Below are positions 17,064 through 25,632 of a stretch of 33,588 bases of DNA, in pieces. This DNA is from an uncultured Lachnospiraceae bacterium. GTDB taxonomy: Bacteria; Bacillota; Clostridia; Lachnospirales; Lachnospiraceae. Under the pieces are notes generated by a model. The model did not search any database, was not told the origin of the DNA, and saw only the letters and a list, made by a program, of their open reading frames with translations. The stretch lies in contig CAJUHG010000025.1 of the NCBI GenBank assembly GCA_910586005.1, forward strand, positions 1 to 33,588. The letters are read 5' to 3'. The position numbers were made by a program, and so were the translations under genes. Numbering within the stretch: position 1 is the stretch's first letter; every line of letters begins with the position of its first letter.

Positions 17064-17112
17064 AAAAATCCCTTATATCCTTTCTAAAGCCACCCATACA
17101 CAAGGTGCACAG

Positions 17113-17210
17113 ATGGCTACTTTTATTCATGAAAATAGAAAGTGCACAGAGCATACTTTCTATTGTTTACACAAAGGTAAAGTGAGAATTATTGTTGAGC
17201 TTGCTCGTAA
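17113..17210 (+). repeat. Interspersed short repeat, copy B
   Basis: Starting at ATGGCT 17113, the plus strand resembles the minus strand of 3756-3687 in nucleotide order and in translation. It contains AATAGAAAGT...ACTTTCTATT (17135-17164), a perfect 10-bp inverted repeat. A 93-codon frame runs through it without a ribosome site, so I treat it as a repeat or gene remnant, not a gene. Confidence 0.4.
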
Positions 17211-17225
17211 GAAATATGAGCAAGC
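17199..17225. other. Perfect hairpin upstream of glf
   Basis: GCTTGCTC (17199-17206) pairs with GAGCAAGC (17218-17225) over an 11-nt loop. A second small palindrome, GTATTC/GAATAC, follows at 17238-17254. Neither has a clear T-run, so function (leader structure, weak terminator of the permease operon, or operator) is open. Confidence 0.5.
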
Positions 17226-17350
17226 CCGCAAACCCGAGTATTCTTATGGAATACAACACTCATGGTTAAGGTCAACAATTTCTATACCTTTTATAGTATA
17301 TTATAACCACTTTTTTTATACAAGAGATTTTCAGAAAATTTTCATTTGTA

Positions 17351-17971
17351 TTATTGGTTTATTTTTTCTCTTAATGCAATTCCTCCTACTATAAGTATTA
17401 ATGCAGCTATTGACATAGGAACTACAAAATCATAACTTCCTTTCATCATTTGAAACAGTGCAAAATGACCCAAATATTTTGATACTCCTATATTTGAAAT
17501 AAAATAAATCACTGATATCATATATCCTAAAACTACTTGGTTAGTAATTCCACTTACAAAAAATCCAATACTCCCTAAGAAAAATATTTCGCTGAAAGAA
17601 CCAAGCCATAGTTTTTCAAAACTAAATTGACTATTTCCCTGTTTCATCACTTGAATAAATATAGTTATAACAATGGCTAATAGCACAATTGCTTGTAAAA
17701 TACGTATGAGATACAATTTCCACAAATCCATCCCTTTTGATTTTTCCAAAAGCCATATTTCTTTATTCTGTTCTGGCATAAACAAAGGAGTAAACAGAAA
17801 AATCCCTGTAAAGGCTACATACATTTCCATAACTTTTGCAGCTTGAGAAGCGTCTAGATTTCGGAAACTTGCAAAAAATCCTGAGATACAACAAAACAAA
17901 AATGTAAGTAACAAATGTGGTATATAATGTCTGCGAATAAAACTACTTCCTATGTTTAAATATCTTCCCAT
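17351..17971 (-). CDS. ABC-2 type membrane permease (second subunit)
   Basis: An integral membrane protein of about 206 residues with six hydrophobic segments, e.g. IPHLLLTFLFCCISGFFA, IFLFTPLFMPEQ, IVLLAIVITIFIQVM, IFFLGSIGFFVSGI and AALILIVGGIAL. No enzymatic motif is present. It overlaps the end of the preceding permease by 29 bp. I choose ATG 17971, preceded by AAGGAG with an 8-nt gap, over the ATG at 18004. With the ATPase and the other permease it forms an ABC exporter-like complex; cargo unknown. Confidence 0.78.
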   Translation of the reverse strand: MGRYLNIGSSFIRRHYIPHLLLTFLFCCISGFFASFRNLDASQAAKVMEMYVAFTGIFLFTPLFMPEQNKEIWLLEKSKGMDLWKLYLIRILQAIVLLAIVITIFIQVMKQGNSQFSFEKLWLGSFSEIFFLGSIGFFVSGITNQVVLGYMISVIYFISNIGVSKYLGHFALFQMMKGSYDFVVPMSIAALILIVGGIALREKINQ

Positions 17972-19187
17972 AAATAGTTTCTCCTTCCTTACGCTTCTTC
18001 TCATAAATTACAATAGCAAGTAAAAAAACTACTAAGGATAATGCAAAATAAAATCCTCTGTTTATAAAAAATTCTTGTTTTTGCTTCCAAAACTCATTGG
18101 TATCACCTAAGGCATTCCAACGAGCAATTAATCCAAAACCAAAGTTTCCTTTTAAAGACATAGAACCAAATAAACTGATAATAGCCCAAAATACTTGGAT
18201 AAAAATAGCAAGCACATTCTCTGTAAGTTCTGTAATAAAAAAGGATACTGCAAGCACAATCATAATTTCTGGTAACAACCAAATACAAGTATATTTTAAA
18301 AATGCTAATATATCTGGTGAGACACCTATCGTTTTTGCATGATACTGATAGGGCAACTGCATAACAAATGCGGTTATTACTACAGGAAGAAATGCCATAC
18401 ATACATTTGCAAGATATCTGCTTCCTAAAATCTGGAAGGCAGAAGCCCTATGAGCATACACTACTTGACTTACTTGTGCACGTTTATCTCTTAGGCATCG
18501 TGTTACTCCTAAAAAAATAGGAAGAATAGAAAGAATAATTCCCGCATAATCACAAAATAATCTAGCTGTTGTTCCTGTAATTCTATCTTTCTTACATACA
18601 GCTTCAAACTCTTCCACAGCTTGTTCATAGGTCATAGGTACTCCTACACCTAAATTCAATTTTTCTTTGTTATAAGAACTTCCAGCACCGATAATCTTAC
18701 AAACCTGTTCCATATTGTTACAAAATTCTTTATAACTTAGAGATTCTTTTGGAAAAATAGAAAATTCTACCTGTGCTTGTATAGCTCCTTCCATCGTGGA
18801 CTGATTATATTTTTGAAAATGATTTTCTATATCTTCTATTATTTTTTCCCAAGATTTCCCAGTACATACTTCAACAATCGATTTTATTTTGTCTAATTCT
18901 GTGTTATTTAAAGTTACTCTTTTAATAAATCCCATAGGATAAGTCGCATAAGAGTTATGATTGGTTTCAAGTACTAATTCTCCCAAATATTTTTCCATAA
19001 TTGCAGATTCATCTTTGCTATTTATGGTACCATAACTTTCTTGTCCTGGTTCAGGTTTTTCCATTCTTTCTGTGAGTTCACTTCCTAACTGACTAGAAAG
19101 GAACATTACAAATACTACCACATAAATGTAATATACAATACTTCTTACAATCTGTTTCGATTCTTTCAAAAAAAGTGTTTGAAACAT
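17943..19187 (-). CDS. ABC-2 type membrane permease (first subunit)
   Basis: About 414 residues. One N-terminal membrane segment (IVYYIYVVVFVMFLSSQL) is followed by a large extracytoplasmic region of roughly 180 residues. Then come five or more further helices, among them LFCDYAGIILSILPIFLGVT, YLANVCMAFLPVVITAFVM and FYFALSLVVFLLAIVIY. This layout fits ABC-2 permeases that work with a YxlF/CcmA-like ATPase. AAGGAGGTGG 6 nt before ATG 19187 fixes the start, and an ATG at 19229 would overlap the ATPase gene. It lies 13 bp after the ATPase stop. The extracellular loop may bind ligand or peptide; that is inference. Confidence 0.8.
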   Translation of the reverse strand: MFQTLFLKESKQIVRSIVYYIYVVVFVMFLSSQLGSELTERMEKPEPGQESYGTINSKDESAIMEKYLGELVLETNHNSYATYPMGFIKRVTLNNTELDKIKSIVEVCTGKSWEKIIEDIENHFQKYNQSTMEGAIQAQVEFSIFPKESLSYKEFCNNMEQVCKIIGAGSSYNKEKLNLGVGVPMTYEQAVEEFEAVCKKDRITGTTARLFCDYAGIILSILPIFLGVTRCLRDKRAQVSQVVYAHRASAFQILGSRYLANVCMAFLPVVITAFVMQLPYQYHAKTIGVSPDILAFLKYTCIWLLPEIMIVLAVSFFITELTENVLAIFIQVFWAIISLFGSMSLKGNFGFGLIARWNALGDTNEFWKQKQEFFINRGFYFALSLVVFLLAIVIYEKKRKEGETIYGKIFKHRK

Positions 19188-19200
19188 AACTTCCACCTCC

Positions 19201-20088
19201 TTATTGTCTGTTTGGATTAGCAGAAGCATGATTCATTAAATACATATAAGCATCTTCTACATCAGGATTTGCAGGTTTTGCATCTTGGATAGGAAGTTCT
19301 TCCGCAATGATTTTTATATTTGCTGTGCTACCATTGGTAAGAATCCCAGTTACCAAAAACTTTTCTTGTATGTTTGGAAGTTCCAAAGTAGATACTTCTA
19401 TGGTATACACTTTTCCTTTTACAGCTTCTAATAATTGTGAAACCTTTCCCCGAAAAAGAATTTCTCCCTGATTTAATACTGCAATATTTTCACAAGTAGC
19501 TTCAATATCTCCTACAATATGAGTAGATAAGATTACAATTCTATCTTTTGCAATCTCACAGAGCAAATTTCGAAATCTTACACGTTCCTCTGGGTCTAAA
19601 CCTGCAGTAGGTTCATCCACAACAATAATTTTGGGGTTATGAATAATTGCCTGGGCAATTCCAAGTCTGCGTCTCATGCCGCCAGACATTGCCTTTACTT
19701 TTGTTTTATGTTGTTCTCCTAAATTTACTTTTTCTAACATTTCTGGTACTTTTATTACACGTTCTTTTTTATTCATACCAGATAACACTGCAAGATAATC
19801 CAAAGCTTCATAAGCTCCCATATTTCCATACATAGAAAAATCTTGAGGGAGATAACCAATAATTTGTCTTACTTTTTTACATTGTTCTACAGGGATTCCA
19901 CATAATTTTACCTCCCCACTACTTTTCTTACTTAAGGTAGTAATTACTTTCATCAATGTAGTTTTTCCTGCACCATTGGGTCCTAACAAGCCAAACATTC
20001 CCTGATTTACCTCTAAATTCACATGTTTTAATGCCTGCTTTTTTCCAAAATTCTTAGATAAATCCTTAATTTCTATCTTGGTATCCAT
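19201..20088 (-). CDS. ABC transporter ATP-binding protein
   Basis: The 295-residue ATPase has Walker A GLLGPNGAGKTTLMKV, Q-loop YLPQDFSMYGNMG, signature MSGGMRRRLGIAQAI, Walker B IIVVDEPTAGLDPEE and an H-loop His in LSTHIVGDIEA. A C-terminal extension of about 80 residues ends DVEDAYMYLMNH. It belongs to the drug/antibiotic-exporter class of ABC ATPases (YxlF, BcrA and CcmA relatives). The gene follows the kinase by 81 bp, with two permease genes directly downstream. The sensor-linked transporter arrangement suggests response to an external compound such as a peptide antibiotic, but no substrate is indicated by sequence. Confidence 0.92.
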   Translation of the reverse strand: MDTKIEIKDLSKNFGKKQALKHVNLEVNQGMFGLLGPNGAGKTTLMKVITTLSKKSSGEVKLCGIPVEQCKKVRQIIGYLPQDFSMYGNMGAYEALDYLAVLSGMNKKERVIKVPEMLEKVNLGEQHKTKVKAMSGGMRRRLGIAQAIIHNPKIIVVDEPTAGLDPEERVRFRNLLCEIAKDRIVILSTHIVGDIEATCENIAVLNQGEILFRGKVSQLLEAVKGKVYTIEVSTLELPNIQEKFLVTGILTNGSTANIKIIAEELPIQDAKPANPDVEDAYMYLMNHASANPNRQ

Positions 20089-20169
20089 TTTCTTTTTCCT
20101 ATCCTTTCATTTTTATTTAGTATGAATTTAGTATAAAAGGAATTTATCTATGAATTTCCTATTTTCTTT

Positions 20170-21360
20170 TTATCCTTCCCACAATCCTACTACAAAAGTA
20201 GCTGCAGTAATTGCTCCTTGTTCTATGCTATTTTGTAGTGTAAGAGTTCCACCATGATTTTCACACAACATCTTACATATAGACAAGCCAATTCCAAAAT
20301 GTTCTCTACTATTTTCTTCTTCTGTAAAATAAACCTCCATTCCACCACGTAATGCCTTTTCAGAAAAACCATCTCCATCATCTTTCACAAATATAGTAAA
20401 ATCCTTCCCATTCAACATTACCTTTACTAAAATATAGTTTTTGGCATAACGCAATGCATTGCTTAACAAATTTTCAAATACTTCTAATAATAAATTGATA
20501 TCCAAAAATACTTTTTGTTCTAACAAATCTATATGCAAGTTTATTTTTTTCTTGGTATTTTGTTCCATTCCTTGTATTACTATTTCTAATTTTCCAATCA
20601 CTTCTGAAACATAACACCAAGTTCCAATAAGTTCCCATTTTTCAATATTTTGTATGGTAGTCATTGTTTTGGCAAACTGTAACAGACGTTCTTCTTGTTC
20701 ATGTATTGTATTTAATTTTTCTAACAACATCTCCTTTGTTACTTTGTCTTGGGGAACATACTTCTGCAAAAATTCTGTATAACCCCGAATCACCGTTAAT
20801 GGAGTGCGAATATCATGGGCAAAGGCTGCATTGATTTTACGTTGTTCTTCTTGCTGCTTCCACTGATCTTTTTTATTTTTTAACAATGCTTTCCTCATCT
20901 CTTCTACTTTTTTACAAAGGATTCCTATCTCATCCTTACTTCTCCAATTAATCTCATGACTATAATCTCCCATATTAATATAATTCAAGGCTTGAGCTAT
21001 CGCTAATATCGCTGGTTTTATTTTCTTTTCCAAAAAAAGTTTTCCTACCATACAAAAACAAATAATAGTATAAATATAAAGACAATAATAGTAAAAAAAG
21101 TTGATAATCTTCAATAACAACTTTTCTTCACTATTGATATCATACCAATTCCAGATACCAACAGAATGTAATATAACTGTACTATCTTTGTATCGTTTTG
21201 TTATAACCTCTATCCAAGCTAGACAAATATTTCTAGTAATCCAATACATAGTTCCCACACCAAGCATACCAATACAAAGATAACATACAAGTGCTTTTAA
21301 CAAAGATTTTTCTTGAAGAAAAACTTGAATCTGCTCTATTTTCTCTTCTAACCAATCCAC
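20170..21360 (-). CDS. Sensor histidine kinase
   Basis: The 396-residue kinase has two membrane helices (about 22-48 and 84-108) framing a small extracellular loop of about 35 residues. A HAMP-like linker and a DHp domain with FAHDIRTPLTVIRGYTEFL (phospho-His about 182) follow. The ATPase domain has N-box LLSNALRYAKNY, G1 DDGDGFSEKAL and G2 FGIGLSICKML. The short loop with two helices recalls intramembrane-sensing or peptide-sensing kinases of Firmicutes. Translation starts at GTG 21360 inside the end of the response regulator gene (13-bp overlap), preceded by a GGGATATAA stretch. The two are therefore coupled. Confidence 0.9.
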   Translation of the reverse strand: MDWLEEKIEQIQVFLQEKSLLKALVCYLCIGMLGVGTMYWITRNICLAWIEVITKRYKDSTVILHSVGIWNWYDINSEEKLLLKIINFFYYYCLYIYTIICFCMVGKLFLEKKIKPAILAIAQALNYINMGDYSHEINWRSKDEIGILCKKVEEMRKALLKNKKDQWKQQEEQRKINAAFAHDIRTPLTVIRGYTEFLQKYVPQDKVTKEMLLEKLNTIHEQEERLLQFAKTMTTIQNIEKWELIGTWCYVSEVIGKLEIVIQGMEQNTKKKINLHIDLLEQKVFLDINLLLEVFENLLSNALRYAKNYILVKVMLNGKDFTIFVKDDGDGFSEKALRGGMEVYFTEEENSREHFGIGLSICKMLCENHGGTLTLQNSIEQGAITAATFVVGLWEG

Positions 21361-22013
21361 TTATATCCCACACCCCAAACTGTTTCAATATGTTTTGAAT
21401 TCTTATCTATTTTCTGCCTAATTCTTCTTACATGTTCTGCAATAATAGAAGCATCAGCCTCCCCATCAAATCCCCTCACTCTTTCATAAATCTGTTCTTT
21501 TTCAAAAACTTGCCCACTATGAGTAATCAATAATTCCACAATGGAAAATTCCGTTTTAGTAAGCTCTATATCTTCTCCTTCTAATAAAACTTGATGTCCT
21601 GAAAAATCTACTGTAAGATCTCCATTGATATATACATTTCTATTATGTTTTTTACGTTCCTCTCGACGTAAATGAGCTTCCACTCTTGCTAACATCTCCT
21701 CTATGCTAAAAGGCTTAATAATATAGTCATCTCCTCCTGCCTTAAACCCATTTACTCTGTCTTGTTCCTCTGTACGTGCCGTTAAAAATAAAATAGGACA
21801 ATCCACATAATCTCGTATTTTTTCACAAACCATATATCCATCCATATCTGGCATATTTACATCTAAGATAATTAAATCTGGTTGATATTTCAAGCCCTCC
21901 ATTGCTTCCATTCCATTTTTTGCAGTATATACTAAATATCCTTCCATTTCTAGATACTCTTTCAGCAACTGACGAATATCTTGTTCATCATCTACAACTA
22001 ACATTTTTTTCAT
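21348..22013 (-). CDS. OmpR-family response regulator
   Basis: The regulator has about 221 residues. The receiver domain reads MLVVDDEQDIRQLLKEY with the phosphoacceptor Asp at about 51 (PDLIILDVNMPDMDGY) and the conserved Lys in GGDDYIIKPF. The C-terminal winged helix (VYINGDLTVDF to HIETVWGVGYKW) carries the DNA-recognition helix. I place the start at ATG 22013 (MKKMLVVDD); the frame extends upstream through a hairpin to 22088, but those extra residues do not resemble a receiver domain. The ribosome site is weak (AGGAAAG about 15 nt upstream). It is first in the RR-kinase-ATPase-permease-permease operon. Confidence 0.9.
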   Translation of the reverse strand: MKKMLVVDDEQDIRQLLKEYLEMEGYLVYTAKNGMEAMEGLKYQPDLIILDVNMPDMDGYMVCEKIRDYVDCPILFLTARTEEQDRVNGFKAGGDDYIIKPFSIEEMLARVEAHLRREERKKHNRNVYINGDLTVDFSGHQVLLEGEDIELTKTEFSIVELLITHSGQVFEKEQIYERVRGFDGEADASIIAEHVRRIRQKIDKNSKHIETVWGVGYKWIG

Positions 22014-22070
22014 AATAATATTTCTCAACTTTCCTAATTGGTCTACTTGCTTATACACATCAAGTTTTCT

Positions 22071-22117
22071 AATTATTAGATACAACAACTGCTTGCAGTT
22101 GTAAATATCTAATAATT
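22071..22117. promoter_or_regulatory. Long leader hairpin upstream of the response regulator
   Basis: AATTATTAGATA at 22071-22082 pairs with TATCTAATAATT ending at 22117. Inside, ACAACTGC/GCAGTTGT continues the stem after a small internal loop. The structure has about 20 bp and a 2-nt loop, but no T-run. It could be an operator dyad or an mRNA leader element; nothing distinguishes these. Confidence 0.6.
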
Positions 22118-22131
22118 GAAAACGCTTTCAT
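22116..22131. promoter_or_regulatory. Candidate CcpA cre site
   Basis: TTGAAAACGCTTTCAT fits the degenerate catabolite-response element consensus WTGNAARCGNWWWCAW at every position. It lies about 100 bp upstream of the response regulator start, directly beside the leader hairpin. Binding of CcpA is an inference from consensus alone. Confidence 0.6.
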
Positions 22132-22143
22132 AGTAAATATAAT

Positions 22144-22189
22144 AGAACTCACTTCAATTATGCATGTTCCATAACTTAAAGTGAGTTCT
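22144..22189 (-). terminator. Possible terminator of the gap-pgk-tpiA cluster
   Basis: AGAACTCACTT (22144-22154) and AAGTGAGTTCT (22179-22189) form an 11-bp perfect stem with a 24-nt loop, 120 bp beyond tpiA. The following minus-strand sequence, ATTATATTT, is only moderately T-rich, so an alternative role in the two-component leader remains open. Confidence 0.45.
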
Positions 22190-22308
22190 AGTTTAAATAA
22201 TAACTGTTCGACCTTTGTAAAAATATCTTTTTTACTCTTCCATGTTATATAAGTATTATTATATACTTCTAGACTATTTTCTTATAATTCTTTTGGCACT
22301 TTATCTTA

Positions 22309-23058
22309 TTATTTATAATTGACAATTTTACCAAAATCAGCTTTCAGAGATGCTCCGCCAACTAATCCACCATCAATATCTGGTTTTGCAAATAATTCTG
22401 CTGCATTTCCTGCATTCACAGAACCACCATACTGGATACGGATGGACTCTGCTGTTGCCTCATCATATACTTCTTTGATACATGCACGAATTGCTGCGCA
22501 TACCTCTTCTGCTTGGTCAGAAGTAGCTGTCTCGCCTGTTCCGATTGCCCAGATTGGCTCATAGGCAATTACTGCTGTTTTTGCTTGATCTGCTGTTACA
22601 TTCTGGAATGCAATTTTAATCTGCATACGAATCCAATCAATGTAAATTCCCTGTTTTCTCTGTGTTAAGGATTCTCCACAACAAATAATGGGTGTAATGC
22701 CATGTTCAAAAGCTTTTAACACTTTTTTATTTACAGTTTCATCTGTCTCAGCAAAATATTCTCTTCTCTCAGAATGTCCCAATACTACATATTTTACACC
22801 AGCATCTGTCAACATATTTGGAGCTATTTCACCTGTATATGCACCACTTTCTTCAAAATACATATTTTCAGCACCAATATTGATATTAGAACCCTTTGCA
22901 GCTTCCATTGCAGGAATAATGTCAATAGCAGGTACACAGAACACAACGTCTACTTCCTCATTTGCCACTAATGGTTTTAATTCATTTACCAAAGCAACTG
23001 CTTCACTTGGAGTTTTATTCATTTTCCAGTTTCCTGCAATAATTTTCTTTCTTGCCAT
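22309..23058 (-). CDS. tpiA: Triosephosphate isomerase
   Basis: The 249-residue TIM barrel interconverts dihydroxyacetone phosphate and glyceraldehyde 3-phosphate. Active-site Lys lies in GNWKMNKTPSEA, catalytic His in LGHSERREYF, and catalytic Glu in AYEPIWAIGTGETAT. The phosphate-binding GGSVNAGNAAELFA and GGLVGGASL are intact. AGAGGAT before the ATG supports the start. It is the last gene of a gap-pgk-tpiA glycolytic cluster, 31 bp after pgk. The next genes often found in Clostridia (gpmI, eno) do not follow; a two-component operon does. Confidence 0.97.
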   Translation of the reverse strand: MARKKIIAGNWKMNKTPSEAVALVNELKPLVANEEVDVVFCVPAIDIIPAMEAAKGSNINIGAENMYFEESGAYTGEIAPNMLTDAGVKYVVLGHSERREYFAETDETVNKKVLKAFEHGITPIICCGESLTQRKQGIYIDWIRMQIKIAFQNVTADQAKTAVIAYEPIWAIGTGETATSDQAEEVCAAIRACIKEVYDEATAESIRIQYGGSVNAGNAAELFAKPDIDGGLVGGASLKADFGKIVNYK

Positions 23059-23089
23059 AATTTTATCCTCTTCTTCTTGAAATTTTTAC

Positions 23090-24298
23090 CTATTTATTTG
23101 TTGCTGCTGCTACACCAGGAAGTTCTTTTCCTTCCAAAAATTCTAAGGAAGCTCCTCCACCAGTAGAAATATGACTCATTTTATCTCCAAAGCCTAACTG
23201 ATTAACTGCTGCTGCAGAATCACCACCACCAATAATTGTAGTTGCATCTGTTTCAGCTAATGCCTTTGCCACTGCAATGGTTCCTTCTGCAAGTGTTGGG
23301 TTTTCAAATACACCCATTGGTCCATTCCAAACAACTGTTTTTGCTGATTTCACTGCCTCAGCAAACATTTCTGCTGTCTTAGGACCAATATCACAACCTT
23401 CACGGTCAGCAGGCATATCTTTTGCATCATACATTACTACATCTACAGGTGCATCAATTGGATTAGGGAACTCTTCGATGGTTGCAGAATCCACTGGCAA
23501 TAATAATTTTTTACCAAGTTTTTCTGCTTTTTCAATCATTTCCTTGCAATATTCTACCTTGCTATCATCTACCAAAGATTTACCAATTTCATATCCTTGC
23601 GCTTTTAAGAAGGTATATGCCATACCGCCACCAATAATTAAGGTGTCACATTTTTCAAGTAAATTAGAAATAACATTTAATTTATCAGCAACTTTTGCTC
23701 CACCTAAGATAGCAACAAAAGGTCTTACTGGATTTTCTACTGCATTTCCAAGGAAATCTATTTCTTTCTGCATTAAATAACCAACTGCTGCTGTCTCTAC
23801 CAATTCAGAAACTCCAACATTAGAACAATGTGCTCTATGAGCAGTTCCAAATGCATCGTTTACAAAAATATCACAAAGAGAAGCTAAATCTTTAGAAAAT
23901 GCCTCTCCATTTTTTGTTTCTTCTGCTCTGTAACGAGTATTTTCTAATAAAATAACATCTCCATCATTCATTGCTTCTACTGCTGCTTTTGCATTAGGAC
24001 CAACTACTTCTGGATCAGCAGCAAATTTTACTTCTTGTCCTAATAACTCAGAAAGTCTTTTTGCTACAGGTGCTAAGGATAACTCTGGTTTTGGCTCTCC
24101 CTTTGGTTTTCCAAGATGAGAACATAGAATTACTTTTCCACCGTCTGCAATTAATTTCTTAATTGTTGGAAGTGCTGCTACTAAACGATTTTCATCTGTA
24201 ATTTTTCCCTCTTTCAAAGGAACATTAAAATCACATCTGCAAAGAACACGTTTGCCCTTTACATTGATATCATCTACAGAAACTTTATTTAAAGACAT
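23090..24298 (-). CDS. pgk: Phosphoglycerate kinase
   Basis: The 402-residue kinase makes ATP from 1,3-bisphosphoglycerate. Family stretches include VLCRCDFNVPLKEGKI, LCSHLGKPKGEP, VNDAFGTAHRAHCSN, AILGGAKVADKLNVI and the C-terminal TTIIGGGDSAAAVNQLG with STGGGASLEFLEGKELPG. The start is ATG 24298, with CAGGAGG about 8 nt upstream. The frame runs 30 codons further upstream through the gap-pgk hairpin, but those codons are not part of the protein. Confidence 0.97.
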   Translation of the reverse strand: MSLNKVSVDDINVKGKRVLCRCDFNVPLKEGKITDENRLVAALPTIKKLIADGGKVILCSHLGKPKGEPKPELSLAPVAKRLSELLGQEVKFAADPEVVGPNAKAAVEAMNDGDVILLENTRYRAEETKNGEAFSKDLASLCDIFVNDAFGTAHRAHCSNVGVSELVETAAVGYLMQKEIDFLGNAVENPVRPFVAILGGAKVADKLNVISNLLEKCDTLIIGGGMAYTFLKAQGYEIGKSLVDDSKVEYCKEMIEKAEKLGKKLLLPVDSATIEEFPNPIDAPVDVVMYDAKDMPADREGCDIGPKTAEMFAEAVKSAKTVVWNGPMGVFENPTLAEGTIAVAKALAETDATTIIGGGDSAAAVNQLGFGDKMSHISTGGGASLEFLEGKELPGVAAATNK

Positions 24299-24331
24299 AA
24301 TAATTACCTCCTGAAAATTATGATTTATATC

Positions 24332-24365
24332 AATATAAAGAAGTCCGGTCCTTAAAAGACCGGAC
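24332..24365 (-). terminator. Hairpin between gap and pgk
   Basis: GTCCGGTC (24343-24350) and GACCGGAC (24358-24365) make a perfect GC-rich 8-bp stem with a 7-nt loop. On the minus strand it is followed by TTCTTTATATT. It may terminate some gap transcripts or act as a processing barrier that lets gap be made in excess over pgk-tpiA. Confidence 0.6.
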
Positions 24366-24487
24366 CCCTCTCTGAGTCTTATCTGCACTCTAGCAGCCTA
24401 TCACTTGAAAAGCAGTCTGCTGTGCAATTACATTTTTTCATAACTTTTGACTTGTCCACATAAAGTATCTAAGTCAAATATTCATTC

Positions 24488-25504
24488 CTAAGCTAATTCA
24501 CTGAAATATTTAATAGTACGAACCATCTGGCTTGTATAGCTGTTCTCATTGTCATACCAAGAAACAACTTGTACTTCATATAAATCATCAGAAACTTTGG
24601 AAACCATAGTCTGTGTAGCATCAAATAAAGAACCAAATCTCATTCCTACGATATCGCTAGATACAATTTCATCTTCATTATATCCAAAAGATTCATTAGC
24701 TGCTGCTTTCATAGCTGCGTTAATTCCATCTTTTGTTACATCTGCACCCTTAACAACTGCTGTTAAGATAGTAGTAGATCCTGTTGGAGTAGGTACACGC
24801 TGTGCGGAACCAATTAATTTTCCATTTAATTCTGGGATAACAAGTCCAATTGCTTTTGCAGCACCTGTGCTATTAGGAACGATGTTTACTGCTGCTGCAC
24901 GTGATCTTCTTAAATCACCTTTTCTCTGTGGTCCGTCTAAGGTCATCTGATCACCTGTGTAAGCATGAATAGTGCACATAATACCAGATTGAATTTCTGC
25001 ATATTTGTTCAAAGCATCTGCCATTGGAGCTAAGCAGTTTGTTGTACAAGAAGCAGCAGAAATAATAGTATCTTCTGGCTTCAATGTCTCATGGTTTGTA
25101 TTGTAAACGATAGTAGGAAGGTCATTTCCTGCTGGAGCAGAAATAACAACTTTACGAGCACCTGCATTGATATGAGCTTGTGCTTTTTCTTTAGATGTAT
25201 AGAATCCAGAACACTCTAATACAACATCTACTGCTAAATCTTTCCAAGGACAGTTATTTGCATCTGGGAAAGCATAGATTTTGATTTCTTTTCCATCAAC
25301 AGTAATAGAATCTTCTGAAGAATCAACTTTATCTGCCAATGCATATTTTCCCTGAGAAGAATCATATTTTAACAAGTGTGCTAACATTTTAGGACTTGTT
25401 AAATCATTGATTGCTACTACTTCATAACCTTCTGCACCAAACATCTGTCTAAAAGCCAAACGTCCGATACGTCCAAAACCATTAATTGCTACTCTTACTG
25501 ACAT
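24488..25504 (-). CDS. gap: Type I glyceraldehyde-3-phosphate dehydrogenase
   Basis: The 338-residue NAD-dependent enzyme oxidises glyceraldehyde 3-phosphate. Its NAD-binding start is VRVAINGFGRIGRLAFRQ with Asp in AINDLTSPKML. The catalytic Cys is in SAASCTTNCLAP, with His in TIHAYTGDQ. RAAAVNIVPNSTGAAKAIGL and SWYDNENSYTSQMVRTI are intact. TAGGAGGAATTATC precedes the ATG. It heads the gap-pgk-tpiA cluster and has a strong promoter. Confidence 0.98.
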   Translation of the reverse strand: MSVRVAINGFGRIGRLAFRQMFGAEGYEVVAINDLTSPKMLAHLLKYDSSQGKYALADKVDSSEDSITVDGKEIKIYAFPDANNCPWKDLAVDVVLECSGFYTSKEKAQAHINAGARKVVISAPAGNDLPTIVYNTNHETLKPEDTIISAASCTTNCLAPMADALNKYAEIQSGIMCTIHAYTGDQMTLDGPQRKGDLRRSRAAAVNIVPNSTGAAKAIGLVIPELNGKLIGSAQRVPTPTGSTTILTAVVKGADVTKDGINAAMKAAANESFGYNEDEIVSSDIVGMRFGSLFDATQTMVSKVSDDLYEVQVVSWYDNENSYTSQMVRTIKYFSELA

Positions 25505-25568
25505 GATAATTCCTCCTAATTTTGAATGAATTTATTTTTTCTTTGGATATATTACCCAATCTAGTTAT

Positions 25569-25597
25569 ATTTTAACTAATATCAGCAAAAAATTCAA
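25569..25597 (-). promoter_or_regulatory. Sigma-A promoter of gap
   Basis: Minus-strand TTGAAT (25592-25597), a 17-bp spacer and TAAAAT (25569-25574) form a strong promoter about 65 bp upstream of the gap start. It directly follows the short 3' end of the SleC-like gene. Confidence 0.75.
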
Positions 25598-25632
25598 GGG
25601 CTTTTTTTACTTTTTAAAACACTCCTGAATAA

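Noticed and set aside
17113..17394. 93-codon plus-strand ORF between glf and the permease gene
   Set aside because: No Shine-Dalgarno site or promoter, it overlaps hairpins and the end of the opposite permease gene, and it matches the interspersed repeat; kept as a repeat only.
22014..22088. N-terminal extension of the response regulator
   Set aside because: It runs through the leader hairpin and has no receiver-domain resemblance.
24299..24388. N-terminal extension of Pgk
   Set aside because: It would be translated from the hairpin; the true start has a strong ribosome site and matches the family.
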